Source: Rugamonas rubra (GTDB taxonomy: Bacteria; Pseudomonadota; Gammaproteobacteria; Burkholderiales; Burkholderiaceae_D). Taken from it: 57,425 nucleotides of DNA. Positions 25,602 to 36,805 of the stretch are shown piece by piece. Within the stretch, counting starts at the first letter, position 1, and each line of letters starts with the position of its first letter. The stretch is from positions 1 to 57,425 of the forward strand of contig NZ_FOTW01000034.1 in NCBI RefSeq assembly GCF_900114705.1, read 5' to 3'. The notes under the pieces are model-generated. The model was given only the letters and a program-made list of their open reading frames with translations, was not told the DNA's origin and did not search any database. The position numbers and the translations under genes are program-made.

Positions 25602-27653
25602 TCACGGCAGCCGCCCCAGTCCCTCGAACTCGGTCCCCAGCCCCATGCGCAGCGCGGCGCCGTTGATCAGCCCCAGCATGGCGATGGCGCGCTTGCTGTC
25701 GCGCGGCAGCGCCAGCACCTCGGGGTGGGCGGCCAGCAGCAGCGCGGCGCAGCCGGTCACCGCCGGGCAGGCCATCGAGGTGCCGCTCATCACCGCGTAG
25801 GCGGCCGGCGGCACCGTCGAGACGATGCCCACGCCCGGCCCGGTCAGGTCGACCTCCGGGCCGACGTTGGAGAAGCCGGCGACGAAGACGGCGTCGTCGT
25901 CGGCCGAGAACGGCGCCAGCGCGTCCATCGTCTCGGTCGAGCCGGCCGGGTAGCTGCCGAGCCGGCCGATGGCCGACACCGCCAGCGCCTCCGGCCAGCG
26001 CGCCGGATAGCTGACCGGGCCGCGCGCGTCGTTGCCGCTGGCGATGATGCACAGGCTGCCCTTGTCGAAGGCGTCCTTGATCGCCTCGTGCACCGCCTCG
26101 TCGCGCAGGGCGCCGCCCAGGCTCAGGTTGAGCAGGTCGCAGCCGTCGGCGACGGCGCGGTCGATGGCGCGGATGATGTCGTAGTTGGTGGCGCCGTTGC
26201 CGGCGTTGGGGAACACCCGGTAGCTCATCAAGCGCACCCCGGGGGCGACGCCGCGGCGCCCGCCCGGCGGCGCGCCACGGCTGGCGAGGATGCCGGCGAC
26301 GTGGCTGCCGTGCTCGCCGTCGAGCGCCGCCGGGCCGTGGCCGCCGACGTCGTTCTCGGCCTGCACGAAGGCGGCGCCGCCGGCCACCGCCAGGTCCGGG
26401 TGGGCCAGGGCGACGCCGGTGTCGATCACCGCCACGCTGACGCCGGCGCCGGCGCCCAGCTCGTGGCGGCCGTACAGCCGGGCCAGGTAGTCGTCGACCG
26501 CCAGGTCGATAGTCGCCAGGCGGATGCGCACGGCCGAATGCAGGCTCAGCCCGGCGCGGTGGCAGCCCCAGTAGCCGGCCGGGCCGTAGGCCACCAGCAG
26601 CTCGACCCGCTTGCGGCTGGCGCCCAGTTGCAGCCGCACCAGGCCGTCGGCGTCGCTGACGCCCTCGGCGCCGGCGCGGGCGGCGAAGTCGGTGAAGGCG
26701 ATCACGCGGGCGCCGGCCACCGGCAGCTTGCCGTCGCCGCGCAGCACCTGCAGCGTGATCGCCGCCGCGCGCGCGCCGGCGGCGGCCGGCGCGGCGCGCG
26801 CGGCGGGGTTGAGCTGCAGCTGGGGCCGCCGGCTCAGCTGGTACACCACCAGCGGCACGGCGCGCACGCCGGGCGCGCTGACCTTCAGCGCCAGCAGCTG
26901 CTCGGGGGTCAGCGCGGCCAGCTTGGCGCCGTCGTCGTGGGTCGAGTGCAGGATCTGCGGCGGCGGCGGCGCGGCGGCCGAAGCGGCGCCGCGCGCCAGC
27001 GCCGCCGTCGCCACCAGGGCGGCGTTGCTGGGCGGCGCCGCCACGCGGTCGAGCGCGCTCATCTCGGCCGAGCGCATGCCGCGCAGCGGCAGCAGCACGT
27101 ACTCGGCGGCCTCCCAGACGCGCGCGCCAGCCGGCCGCGGATAGGCCGGCACGGCTGCGGCGCCGGCCGGCGCGGCGGCGTCGGCGGCGTCGTCGGCGTC
27201 GGCGTCGGCGGCGTCGTCGGCGTCGTCGGCGCCGTCGGCGTTGCGCTTGAGCAGGCGGGCGGCCGCCAGCATGGCGTTGCCGCCGCCGCCGAGCACGGCG
27301 ACGAAGAAGTCGAGCAGCGCGTCGACGCGGACTAGCTGCGCCGCCAGGCCGCCGGCGCCCTCGAAGGCCGCCGCCACGTAGGCGACGGCGGCGTTGACGT
27401 GGCGCGCCGTGACGCGCGGCTCGCCGGCGGCCAGCGCGATGTCGAGGCCGTCGAGCCAGGCGGCCAGGTCGAGCAGGCTGTGGTAGCGCCGCATGGTCTG
27501 GCGCTGCTCGGGGAAGCTGAGGTTCTCGCCGAGCAGATTGCACAGGCGGCCGGCCAGCTGCCGCAGCAGGGCGGTGGCCGGCCTGAGCGTGGCGGCGGCG
27601 ATGGCCTCGCCGTGGCCGGCCGGCGCCAGCGCTTCGGTGTCGTGGTGCTCCAT
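25602..27653 (-). CDS. Subtilisin-like (S8) serine peptidase with long N-terminal region, no signal peptide
   Basis: A 683-residue subtilase. The catalytic triad is in place: Asp411 (AVIDTG), His448 (EHGSHVAG), Ser626 (SGTSMACP), with oxyanion Asn541 (ASGND). The first 400 residues are unusual: a helical region (about 20-135), an Ala/Asp-rich low-complexity linker (140-165), and at about 297-355 an Ig/carboxypeptidase-regulatory-like fold (VAGARVIAFTDFAA... SDADGLVRLQLG). No signal peptide or transmembrane segment is visible, so the enzyme seems cytoplasmic or exported by a non-Sec route. The 3' neighbour is a small possible inhibitor. The start at ATG 27653 follows GGGAGA. Confidence 0.9.
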   Translation of the reverse strand: MEHHDTEALAPAGHGEAIAAATLRPATALLRQLAGRLCNLLGENLSFPEQRQTMRRYHSLLDLAAWLDGLDIALAAGEPRVTARHVNAAVAYVAAAFEGAGGLAAQLVRVDALLDFFVAVLGGGGNAMLAAARLLKRNADGADDADDAADADADDAADAAAPAGAAAVPAYPRPAGARVWEAAEYVLLPLRGMRSAEMSALDRVAAPPSNAALVATAALARGAASAAAPPPPQILHSTHDDGAKLAALTPEQLLALKVSAPGVRAVPLVVYQLSRRPQLQLNPAARAAPAAAGARAAAITLQVLRGDGKLPVAGARVIAFTDFAARAGAEGVSDADGLVRLQLGASRKRVELLVAYGPAGYWGCHRAGLSLHSAVRIRLATIDLAVDDYLARLYGRHELGAGAGVSVAVIDTGVALAHPDLAVAGGAAFVQAENDVGGHGPAALDGEHGSHVAGILASRGAPPGGRRGVAPGVRLMSYRVFPNAGNGATNYDIIRAIDRAVADGCDLLNLSLGGALRDEAVHEAIKDAFDKGSLCIIASGNDARGPVSYPARWPEALAVSAIGRLGSYPAGSTETMDALAPFSADDDAVFVAGFSNVGPEVDLTGPGVGIVSTVPPAAYAVMSGTSMACPAVTGCAALLLAAHPEVLALPRDSKRAIAMLGLINGAALRMGLGTEFEGLGRLP

Positions 27654-27845
27654 GGTGGCTCTCCCGCGCCCGGCGTTGGCGGACGGATTGTTATGACGAA
27701 TGCATTATTGCAATTCGCATCATTTTGCACCATTGTCCTCCAGCTTGCTTGGCGCCGGCGCAGGCCTGCGCGCAGGGCTGCTGCGCCAGATCGAGCCGGC
27801 GCCACATGGCGCCGTTTTTGCCCGCGCGCGGCGGCGGCGGGCCGC

Positions 27846-27851
27846 TATAAT
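27846..27851 (+). promoter_or_regulatory. Perfect -10 element before the lipoprotein gene
   Basis: TATAAT at 27846-27851 lies 42 bases before ATG 27894. The nearest -35-like TTGCCC (27818) is 22 bases away, too far for an ordinary promoter, so the -35 part is uncertain. Confidence 0.4.
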
Positions 27852-27893
27852 GTTGCAAACCGAATAGCACCGCCCCCACCACGGAAACACGCC

Positions 27894-28328
27894 ATGCGCA
27901 AGTTTGTGATTGTCCTGCTGCCCCTGCTGTTGAGCGCCTGTGTCGACGACTCTGCCTCCTACTACGCCGACGGCGTCGGCAACCACGCGCTGACCTTACG
28001 CCGCGCGCAACAGAACTTCTGGAGCGACGCGACGACGGTGGACCTGATCATGTCGCGCCTGCCCGACTGCCAGCGCCGCATCCGCCTGGCGACGATGCCG
28101 GCCGGCGAGGTGGAGATCGAATTGTTCGGCGGCCGCGACAACAACTGGACGCTGCGCGCCGGCAACCAGGTGTGGCAGGTGGAGAGCCAGACCTGCTCGC
28201 AATATGCGGACAACAAGGGGGAGTTCGGCGAGCCGGTGGGGATTTTCCGCGCCGAGGGCGGCAAGTTCACTTTCCAGCCGGCGCTGGTGACGCCGCCGGC
28301 CGTGCCGGCGCAGGGCGCGCCGCAGTAG
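27894..28328 (+). CDS. Small lipoprotein of unknown function
   Basis: A 144-residue protein with a type II signal peptide: MRKFVIVLLPLLLSAC has lipobox LLSAC, so Cys16 should be acylated. Asp follows at mature positions 3-4 (CVDD), so inner-membrane retention is possible. The mature part carries two further cysteines (in LPDCQRRIR and SQTCSQY) that could form a disulphide, and a beta-rich core EVEIELFGGRDNNWTLRAGNQVWQVE. The C-terminal tail is Pro/Ala-rich. Family not recognised. ATG 27894 is chosen because it begins the signal peptide. Confidence 0.85.
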   Translation: MRKFVIVLLPLLLSACVDDSASYYADGVGNHALTLRRAQQNFWSDATTVDLIMSRLPDCQRRIRLATMPAGEVEIELFGGRDNNWTLRAGNQVWQVESQTCSQYADNKGEFGEPVGIFRAEGGKFTFQPALVTPPAVPAQGAPQ

Positions 28329-28363
28329 GCGCGACGAACCTTACCCCTCCCCCGGGGACGCGG

Positions 28364-28426
28364 AAGCCGGGGTCTGACCCCGCCAGGGGTCAGACCCCTC
28401 TTCTGGCGGGGTGAGGCCGGCATCCC
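28364..28426. repeat. Dispersed palindromic repeat, copy 2
   Basis: Arms GGGGTCTGACCCC and GGGGTCAGACCCC (28369-28398) with a four-base centre, in the same frame GAAGCC...GCGGGGTGAGGCCGGCATCCC as copy 1. It lies between the convergent lipoprotein and chemoreceptor genes, the same type of site as copy 1. Confidence 0.75.
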
Positions 28427-28453
28427 GCCAGCCCGCGAACAAGCCTATGTCCC

Positions 28454-30061
28454 TTAGCGCGACAGGGCCGGCCGGCGCGGCGCGCCGACGGCCGGGGCGC
28501 GGCCCTCGGCGGCGCTGAGGCGGAAGCGCGTCACCAGCTGGGCCAGCATGGCGGCCTGGTCCTGCATGCTGCCGGCGGCGGCGGCGGCCTCCTCGACCAG
28601 CGCGGCGTTCTGCTGGGTCACCGAGTCCATCTCGGTGATGGCCTGGTTGACATGGCCGATGCCGGTGCTCTGCTCGTGCGAGGCGGAGGTGATCGCGCCC
28701 ATGATCTCGGTGACGCGCGAGACGCTGGCCACCACCTGGTCCATCGTGGTGCCGGCCTCGGCCACCAGCACGCTGCCGGCCTTGATGCTGTCGACCGACG
28801 CGCCGATCAACTCCTTGATCTCCTTGGCCGCCGCCGCGCTGCGGTGGGCCAGGTTGCGCACCTCGGTGGCGACCACGGCGAAGCCACGGCCCTGCTCGCC
28901 GGCTCGGGCCGCCTCGACCGCCGCGTTGAGCGCCAGAATATTCGTTTGGAAGGCGATGCCGTCGATCACGCTGATGATGTCGACGATGCGCGTCGCCGAG
29001 GCGTTGATGGTCTCCATGGTCTGCACCACCTGCGACACCACGTGGCCGCCCTTCTCGGCCACCTGGGCGGCCGAGATCACCAGCTGGTTGGCCTGCTGGG
29101 CGTTGGCGGCGTTCTGGTTGACGGTGGAGGTCAACTCCTCCATCGAGGCGGCGGTTTCTTCCAGCGAGCTGGCCTGGCTTTCGGTGCGGGCCGACAAGTC
29201 CATATTGCCGGTGGCGATCTCGGCCGAGGCGGTGGCGATGGTGTCGGCGCTGCGGCGGATCTCGCCGATGGTGTCGGCCAGCTTGGCCTGCATGGTCTTC
29301 ATGCCGAACAGGATGCTGCTGTCGTCGGTCTGGTGGGTCTGCACCGGGGTGCTCAGGTCGCCGTTGGCGATCTGCAGGGCCACCTCGCTGGCGTAGGCCG
29401 GGTCGCCGCCGATGGTGTGGCGCAGGCTGCGGTTGATCGCGCTCACCACCAGCCACAGCAGCACGAACACGCCGGCCAGCACGGCGCCCGACTTGAGCAG
29501 CGAGGCGCGGAAGGCGTCGTCGATGTCGTCCATGTAGACGCCGGTGACCAGGTCCCAGCCCCACGGCTTGTAGCGCGCCACCCGGCTCATCTTGGCGACC
29601 GGCTCGGTGCCGCCCGGGCGGGTCCAGTGGTAGTGGACGAAGCCGGCACCGGACGGGCTGGCGCCGGCGGCGGCGATGTTGCGGTACAGGTAGACGCCCT
29701 TGGCGTCCTTGAAGTCGCTCAAATCCTTGCCGTCGTTCTCGGGTTTGAAGGGATTCATCAGCGCGACGCCGGTCGCGCTGGTGATGGAGACGTAGCCGTC
29801 CTTGCCGAAGCGCAGCGACTTGATCACTTCGCGGGCGCGCTTTTGCGCCTCTTCCTTGCTCAGCGCGCCGGACTGGGCCTGCTCGCCGTACAACTTGACG
29901 ACGCTCAGGGCGACGTCGTCGACATCGCTCAGGTCGTTGCTGCGCTCTTCGATGCGCAGATCGCGGGTTTGCACCGCGCCATAGACAAAAATGATGAAGA
30001 TGCAGATCAGGCTTGCGATGAGCGGCACCCACAGCTTTTGTTGGAAAGACAGTTTATTCAC
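28454..30061 (-). CDS. Methyl-accepting chemotaxis protein with single Cache sensor
   Basis: A 535-residue chemoreceptor. TM1 is about residues 9-29. The periplasmic part (30-190) reads as a sCache_2 domain: FGKDGYVSITSATGVALMNP and YKPWGWDLVTGVYMDDID are its hallmark segments. TM2 spans 192-212, then HAMP and a signalling domain with the same hairpin tip [20 protein letters not shown] as the other receptor. It lacks the xWxxF CheR tether and ends PRRPALSR, so it probably relies on other receptors for adaptation. sCache_2 receptors usually bind small organic acids. Confidence 0.93.
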   Translation of the reverse strand: MNKLSFQQKLWVPLIASLICIFIIFVYGAVQTRDLRIEERSNDLSDVDDVALSVVKLYGEQAQSGALSKEEAQKRAREVIKSLRFGKDGYVSITSATGVALMNPFKPENDGKDLSDFKDAKGVYLYRNIAAAGASPSGAGFVHYHWTRPGGTEPVAKMSRVARYKPWGWDLVTGVYMDDIDDAFRASLLKSGAVLAGVFVLLWLVVSAINRSLRHTIGGDPAYASEVALQIANGDLSTPVQTHQTDDSSILFGMKTMQAKLADTIGEIRRSADTIATASAEIATGNMDLSARTESQASSLEETAASMEELTSTVNQNAANAQQANQLVISAAQVAEKGGHVVSQVVQTMETINASATRIVDIISVIDGIAFQTNILALNAAVEAARAGEQGRGFAVVATEVRNLAHRSAAAAKEIKELIGASVDSIKAGSVLVAEAGTTMDQVVASVSRVTEIMGAITSASHEQSTGIGHVNQAITEMDSVTQQNAALVEEAAAAAGSMQDQAAMLAQLVTRFRLSAAEGRAPAVGAPRRPALSR

Positions 30062-30220
30062 GGCTATCCTCTTTTGGAATCGGCAATACGAGAATAAAGA
30101 ATAGTCTTAGAAGTGACGTGAATGCAACAGTTTGCCGAGAAGTAATTCCTTGCAATCGATTTTATGTGCCAAAAGGCAACAAGTTGAAGTGGTGATTGAC
30201 AAGGTTTTGCAATTGACAAA

Positions 30221-30252
30221 CAAAAAGGCGCGGCGATGGTGGTCGCCGCGCC
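30221..30252 (-). terminator. Rho-independent terminator of the aldo/keto reductase gene
   Basis: Perfect 10-bp stem GGCGCGGCGA / TCGCCGCGCC (30227-30236 and 30243-30252) with a six-base loop. On the minus strand it is followed by TTTTTG. It lies 56 bases after the stop at 30308. Confidence 0.85.
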
Positions 30253-30307
30253 GGGCTGCTCGCGGCGCCGGCGGCGGCTCCGCGTCCCCCTGTCGGATGG
30301 CCGAGCG

Positions 30308-31315
<1,008 letters not shown>

Positions 31316-31382
31316 GGTGTTTCTCCAGTGTCGTTGAGGGGGGCGCGGACGCCGTGTCGGGCCGCGGTGAAGCCATTATGCT

Positions 31383-31400
31383 ATTATCGATATCGGTAAT
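31383..31400. promoter_or_regulatory. Candidate LysR-type operator in the divergent gap
   Basis: An 18-base near-palindrome ATTATCGATATCGGTAAT contains the T-N11-A style dyad of LysR-family sites. It lies 68 bases from the reductase start and 46 bases from the regulator start, in the only AT-rich part of the gap. Confidence 0.55.
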
Positions 31401-31445
31401 AAATCATCAAAATCGTATTTGTTTATTCGAGAATAGCTAACAATC

Positions 31446-32354
31446 ATGGACCAGTTCAAGGCGATGCAGATCTTCAAGGCGGTGGCCGACTGCAAAAGCT
31501 TCACCCAGGCGGCCGAGCAGCTCGACCTGCCCAAGCCCAGCGTCAGCAACGCCGTGCAGGCCATCGAACAGCAGCTCGGGGTGCGCCTGCTGCAGCGCAC
31601 CACGCGCAAGGTCAGCCTGACCGTCGAGGGGCAGATCTACCTGGACCGCTGCGGCGCCCTGCTCAACGACCTGGAGGACGTCAACGCCCTGTTCCTCGGC
31701 GACGGCCGCCAGCCCAGCGGCAGCATCCGCGTCGAACTGCCCGAGCGGCTGGCCCACCTGGTGGTGATCCCCGCCCTGCCCGACTTCTTCCGCCAGTTCC
31801 CCGACATCCAGCTGCGGCTCGGCTCGAACGACCGCTACGCCGACCTGGTCGGCGAGGGCATCGACTGCGCCGTGCGCGGCGGCACCCTGCGCGACTCCAG
31901 CCTGATCGCCAAGCGCATCGGCGAGATCGAGCAGATCAACTGCGGCGCGCGCAGCTACCTGGAGCGCCACGGCCGGCCGCAAACGCTGGCCGACCTGGCC
32001 CAGCACCAGGCGGTCAACTTCTTCTCCAGCCAGACCGGCCGCGACCTCGACTGGGAGTACCAGGACGCCGACGGCCAGCGCCGCACCTTGAGCATGCGCA
32101 GTTCGGTCTCGGTCAACGGCACCGAGGCCTACCTGGAAAGCTGCCGTGCCGGCCTGGGCTTGATCCAGAACCCGCGCGTCGGCCTGGGCAAGCTGCTGGC
32201 CACCGGCGAGCTGGAGGAGGTGCTGCCGCAGTGGCGCCCGGCGCCGCTGCCCTTGTCTATCGTCTACGCCCACAACCGCCACCTGTCGCCCCGGGTGCGG
32301 GTCTTCGTCGACTGGCTGGCCGATGTGCTTACGCAGCAAAGTGTGTCAAAATAA
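31446..32354 (+). CDS. LysR-family transcriptional regulator
   Basis: A 302-residue LTTR. The winged HTH occupies residues 1-60 (MQIFKAVADCKSFTQAAEQL then SVSNAVQAIEQQLGVRLLQR). Residues 90-295 are a PBP2_CrgA-like effector domain (GSIRVELPERLAHLVVIPAL, DCAVRGG, GLGLIQNP). Proteins of this CrgA-like branch commonly lie divergent from reductase genes and respond to quinone-like or electrophilic compounds; the effector here is unknown. The gene overlaps nothing and ends 26 bases before the M28 peptidase gene. Confidence 0.93.
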   Translation: MDQFKAMQIFKAVADCKSFTQAAEQLDLPKPSVSNAVQAIEQQLGVRLLQRTTRKVSLTVEGQIYLDRCGALLNDLEDVNALFLGDGRQPSGSIRVELPERLAHLVVIPALPDFFRQFPDIQLRLGSNDRYADLVGEGIDCAVRGGTLRDSSLIAKRIGEIEQINCGARSYLERHGRPQTLADLAQHQAVNFFSSQTGRDLDWEYQDADGQRRTLSMRSSVSVNGTEAYLESCRAGLGLIQNPRVGLGKLLATGELEEVLPQWRPAPLPLSIVYAHNRHLSPRVRVFVDWLADVLTQQSVSK

Positions 32355-32380
32355 GGAATCTTTCCATTTCACAATTCCCC

Positions 32381-34150
<1,770 letters not shown>

Positions 34151-34207
34151 CGCCACCCGGCGAGATCCATTTAGCAGTCTGTGCAGTACACGAAGCAAGG
34201 AAATAGC

Positions 34208-34585
34208 ATGACCAAGAACGAAGCCATGAAGCGCATCAACGACCGGCTCGGCAAGCCCGTGTTGACCGACAAGAACACCCACTACGCCGAGGTGGTGGTG
34301 TACGGCAGCGACGAAGGCTGGTGGTTGAAGATCCCCTTCGCCGGCTTCCGCGGCGAGCTGCACTGCATCCTCAACAACAACAAGACCAAGAGCTTCCAGC
34401 ACTTGAAGATCGGCGCCAACCAGATCCTCAGCCCCGGCATGAAGTTCCGCCGCAGCAGCGAGGGCACGGCCGACGCCTTCATGTCGGCGGCCAACCCCAA
34501 GCGCCTGGTCGACCTGCTCGACGGCGGCAGCAAGTACAACTTCACCAAGCACATGGTCAGCGAGTACCGCGAGCAGTCAAAGTAA
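34208..34585 (+). CDS. Conserved-looking small protein, function unknown
   Basis: A 125-residue soluble protein with good codon use and CAAGGAAA seven bases before ATG 34208. It has a compact alpha/beta pattern (AMKRINDRLG, AEVVVYGSDEGWWLKIPF, GELHCILNN, SFQHLKIG) and one conserved-looking Cys. No family recognised. Its start lies 57 bases after the peptidase stop, so it may be co-transcribed. It is followed by a repeat cluster likely to end transcription. Confidence 0.75.
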   Translation: MTKNEAMKRINDRLGKPVLTDKNTHYAEVVVYGSDEGWWLKIPFAGFRGELHCILNNNKTKSFQHLKIGANQILSPGMKFRRSSEGTADAFMSAANPKRLVDLLDGGSKYNFTKHMVSEYREQSK

Positions 34586-34594
34586 GCCCCCCCC

Positions 34595-34747
34595 GCCCCC
34601 GGGGTCAGTGCCGACATTCGGACACGACCTCAACCATTGCTCACGCCCCCGGGGTCAGTGCCGACATTCGGACACGACCTCAACCATTGCTCATGCCAGC
34701 GAGGCTCGCTACTGCTGAGACTGTGTCCGAATGTCGGCACTGACCCC
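34595..34747. repeat. Two 50-base direct repeats plus an inverted 25-base copy
   Basis: The unit starting GCCCCCGGGGTCAGTGCC repeats with a 50-base period (34595-34644, 34645-34694, near-identical). The first 25 bases of its core (34651-34675) recur as a perfect reverse complement at 34723-34747. The cluster fills the gap between two convergent genes and can fold into a long hairpin with either direct copy. Confidence 0.85.
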
Positions 34748-34767
34748 GACTGTGCGACTGTGCCGTC

Positions 34768-36126
34768 TTAGGCGGCCAGTCCGCCGACGATGCGTTGCAA
34801 CAGGCGGTCGCTGTGCGGGCCGGCGCCGTTCCAGCCGGCCGGCAGTTGCTCCAGCTTGCGCAGCTGGGCGCGGTTGCGCTGGCGGAAGGCGTCCGCCGCC
34901 GCGCCAATATCCTGCAACAATCCCTCGGCGGCGCGCTCGATGCGCGCCCGGTCCTGCGGCGCCAGCTCGACCAGGCTGGCCAGCAGGGTCGCGCCCCACT
35001 GCAGGCGCGTGGCCGGGCCGCGCGCGCCTTGCCAGGCCCGCTCGTACCAGTCCAGCACGGCGCCGTGGTCGCCGCGCCGGCGCGCGGCGGCAGCCAAACT
35101 CAACATGAAGTAGAACGGCGCATGCGAGCCGGCCAGCTCGGCTTGCAGCAGCGCCTCGGCCTGGCGCGCCAGGCCGGCGTCGTTGAGCGCGCTGACGGCG
35201 GTGTTGAGCAGGGTGTGGCGCTCGCAAGCGTCGACGCTGTCGTCGAGCAGCGCTTGCACCTGCTGCTCGATGCCGACGCCGCGCTTGGCCGCCGGGGCGC
35301 CGAGGCGCTCGAGCCGGCCCTGCAGGCGCAGCGCGGCGAGGCGGTCGGGCCGGCCCAGCCACAAGTCCTCGGCCCAGCGGCCGGCCTGCGCGTGCAGCGC
35401 CGTGGCGGCGGCGGCGCGCTGCCCGGCGTCAAGCATCCATTTCAGCAGGCTGGCGCCGCTGTTGCAGAGGATGTCCATGTTGGCGCGGGCCGGCGCCGCG
35501 TCGGCGCACAGCGCCAACAGCTCGGCCGGGTCGGCGGCGCGTTCGGCCAGTTGCGCGTGCAAGCCCAGGCGCAGACGCGCGGCGCCGGCCGGCGCGGCGT
35601 GGTGCAGCGCGCGCAGCGTGGGCGCGAGGGCGCGCTGGCCCAGCAGGCTGGCCTCGTCGGTGTCCCAGGAGTAATGGCTGAGCAGGCTCCACTGCGCGTC
35701 GTCCAGGGTGGCGCCGGCCAGCGCCGCTTGCAGCGCGCGGGCGGCGCTGCCGCCGCCGGCGCCGAGGCGCAGGGCCAAGGCCAGCGCGGCGGCGAATTGT
35801 TCGCCGTCCAGTTCGCAGGGCAGGCGGGTGGTCTCGCCGCCGTCGGGCGCCAACAGCAGCAGCGTCGGATAGCTGCGCAGGCGGTATCGCTCGGCCAGCG
35901 CCTGGGCGCCGGCGCTGTCGCCGTCCAGCTGCACGGCGTGCAAGGCGGCCGCCTGGGCAATCACCGCCTCGTGGCCGAACACCTCGGACTTCAGGCGGTT
36001 GCAGGGCGGGCACCAGGCCGCGCCCCAGTACAACAGCAGCGGCCGGCCGTCGGCGCGGGCCCGGGCCTGCGCCTCGGCCAAGGCGCCGTCGCGCCCGCCG
36101 TCCTGCCACGCTATGCCGGCCGCCAT
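34768..36126 (-). CDS. Thioredoxin-fold protein with long helical C-terminus
   Basis: A 452-residue protein. Residues 1-120 are a thioredoxin-like domain with redox motif WCPPC in LLLYWGAAWCPPCNRLKSEVF, and YRLRSYPTLLLL carrying the cis-Pro. The remaining 330 residues are Ala-rich helices resembling TPR-like solenoid repeats. No signal peptide is seen, so it should act in the cytoplasm. The start at 36126 is inferred from the domain boundary: its ATG lies 5 bases after the folE stop (36131 on this strand), so the two are an operon. A longer in-frame reading overlaps folE and is rejected. Confidence 0.8.
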   Translation of the reverse strand: MAAGIAWQDGGRDGALAEAQARARADGRPLLLYWGAAWCPPCNRLKSEVFGHEAVIAQAAALHAVQLDGDSAGAQALAERYRLRSYPTLLLLAPDGGETTRLPCELDGEQFAAALALALRLGAGGGSAARALQAALAGATLDDAQWSLLSHYSWDTDEASLLGQRALAPTLRALHHAAPAGAARLRLGLHAQLAERAADPAELLALCADAAPARANMDILCNSGASLLKWMLDAGQRAAAATALHAQAGRWAEDLWLGRPDRLAALRLQGRLERLGAPAAKRGVGIEQQVQALLDDSVDACERHTLLNTAVSALNDAGLARQAEALLQAELAGSHAPFYFMLSLAAAARRRGDHGAVLDWYERAWQGARGPATRLQWGATLLASLVELAPQDRARIERAAEGLLQDIGAAADAFRQRNRAQLRKLEQLPAGWNGAGPHSDRLLQRIVGGLAA

Positions 36127-36130
36127 GCGC

Positions 36131-36697
36131 TTATTGCTCGCGGGCCAGGGCCAGGAACTCGGTGCGCAGCGCCAGGTTCGGCTGCAGCTCGCCCAGCATG
36201 GCCGAGGTGATGGTCTCCTCGCCCGGCGTGCGGATGCCACGGCTTTCCATGCACATGTGGCGGCAACGCACCACCACGCCGACCGCCTTCGGCTCCAACA
36301 CCTCCATCATCGCGTTGGCGATCTGGATCGTCATGCGCTCCTGCACCTGCAGGCGCTTGGCGAAGCAGTCGACCAGGCGGGTCAGCTTGGACAAACCGAC
36401 AATCTTGCCGTTCGGTACATAGCCGATGGTGGCCTTGCCAAAGAAGGGCGCCAGGTGGTGTTCGCAGTGGCTGTAGACGGGAATGCCGCGCACCACGATC
36501 AGCTCGTTGTACTGTTCCGCGCCATCCTCGAAGGCCTTGAGCAGCTCGACCGGGTCCTGGCCGTAGCCGGAGGTCCAGTGCTTCCAGGCCTTGGCCACGC
36601 GGTGCGGCGTTTCGGCCAGGCCCGGACGGTCCGGGTCCTCGCCCAGGCTGGTGAGCAGGCGGCGCCAGTCGTTTTCCGAGAATTCTTCTTTAGACAT
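36131..36697 (-). CDS. folE: GTP cyclohydrolase I
   Basis: A 188-residue FolE, the first enzyme of tetrahydrofolate synthesis, converting GTP to dihydroneopterin triphosphate. Zinc ligands are visible: Cys and His in YSHCEHHLAPF, and Cys in VVVRCRHMC. Family blocks GKATIGYVPNGKIVGLSKL, RLQVQERMT and MESRGIRTPGEETITSAM are intact. It is normal length. Start ATG 36697 begins MSKEEFSENDW. It leads a two-gene unit with the thioredoxin-fold gene. Confidence 0.96.
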   Translation of the reverse strand: MSKEEFSENDWRRLLTSLGEDPDRPGLAETPHRVAKAWKHWTSGYGQDPVELLKAFEDGAEQYNELIVVRGIPVYSHCEHHLAPFFGKATIGYVPNGKIVGLSKLTRLVDCFAKRLQVQERMTIQIANAMMEVLEPKAVGVVVRCRHMCMESRGIRTPGEETITSAMLGELQPNLALRTEFLALAREQ

Positions 36698-36805
36698 GAT
36701 GATGAAAGACCATAAAAATTACGAGTGCCGCCAGTATATAGAAAATGTCGGACCGGCATCGGCCCAGCCACGCCGCCGCCGGCGCGAGGCGGCGCGGGCG
36801 GCGGC

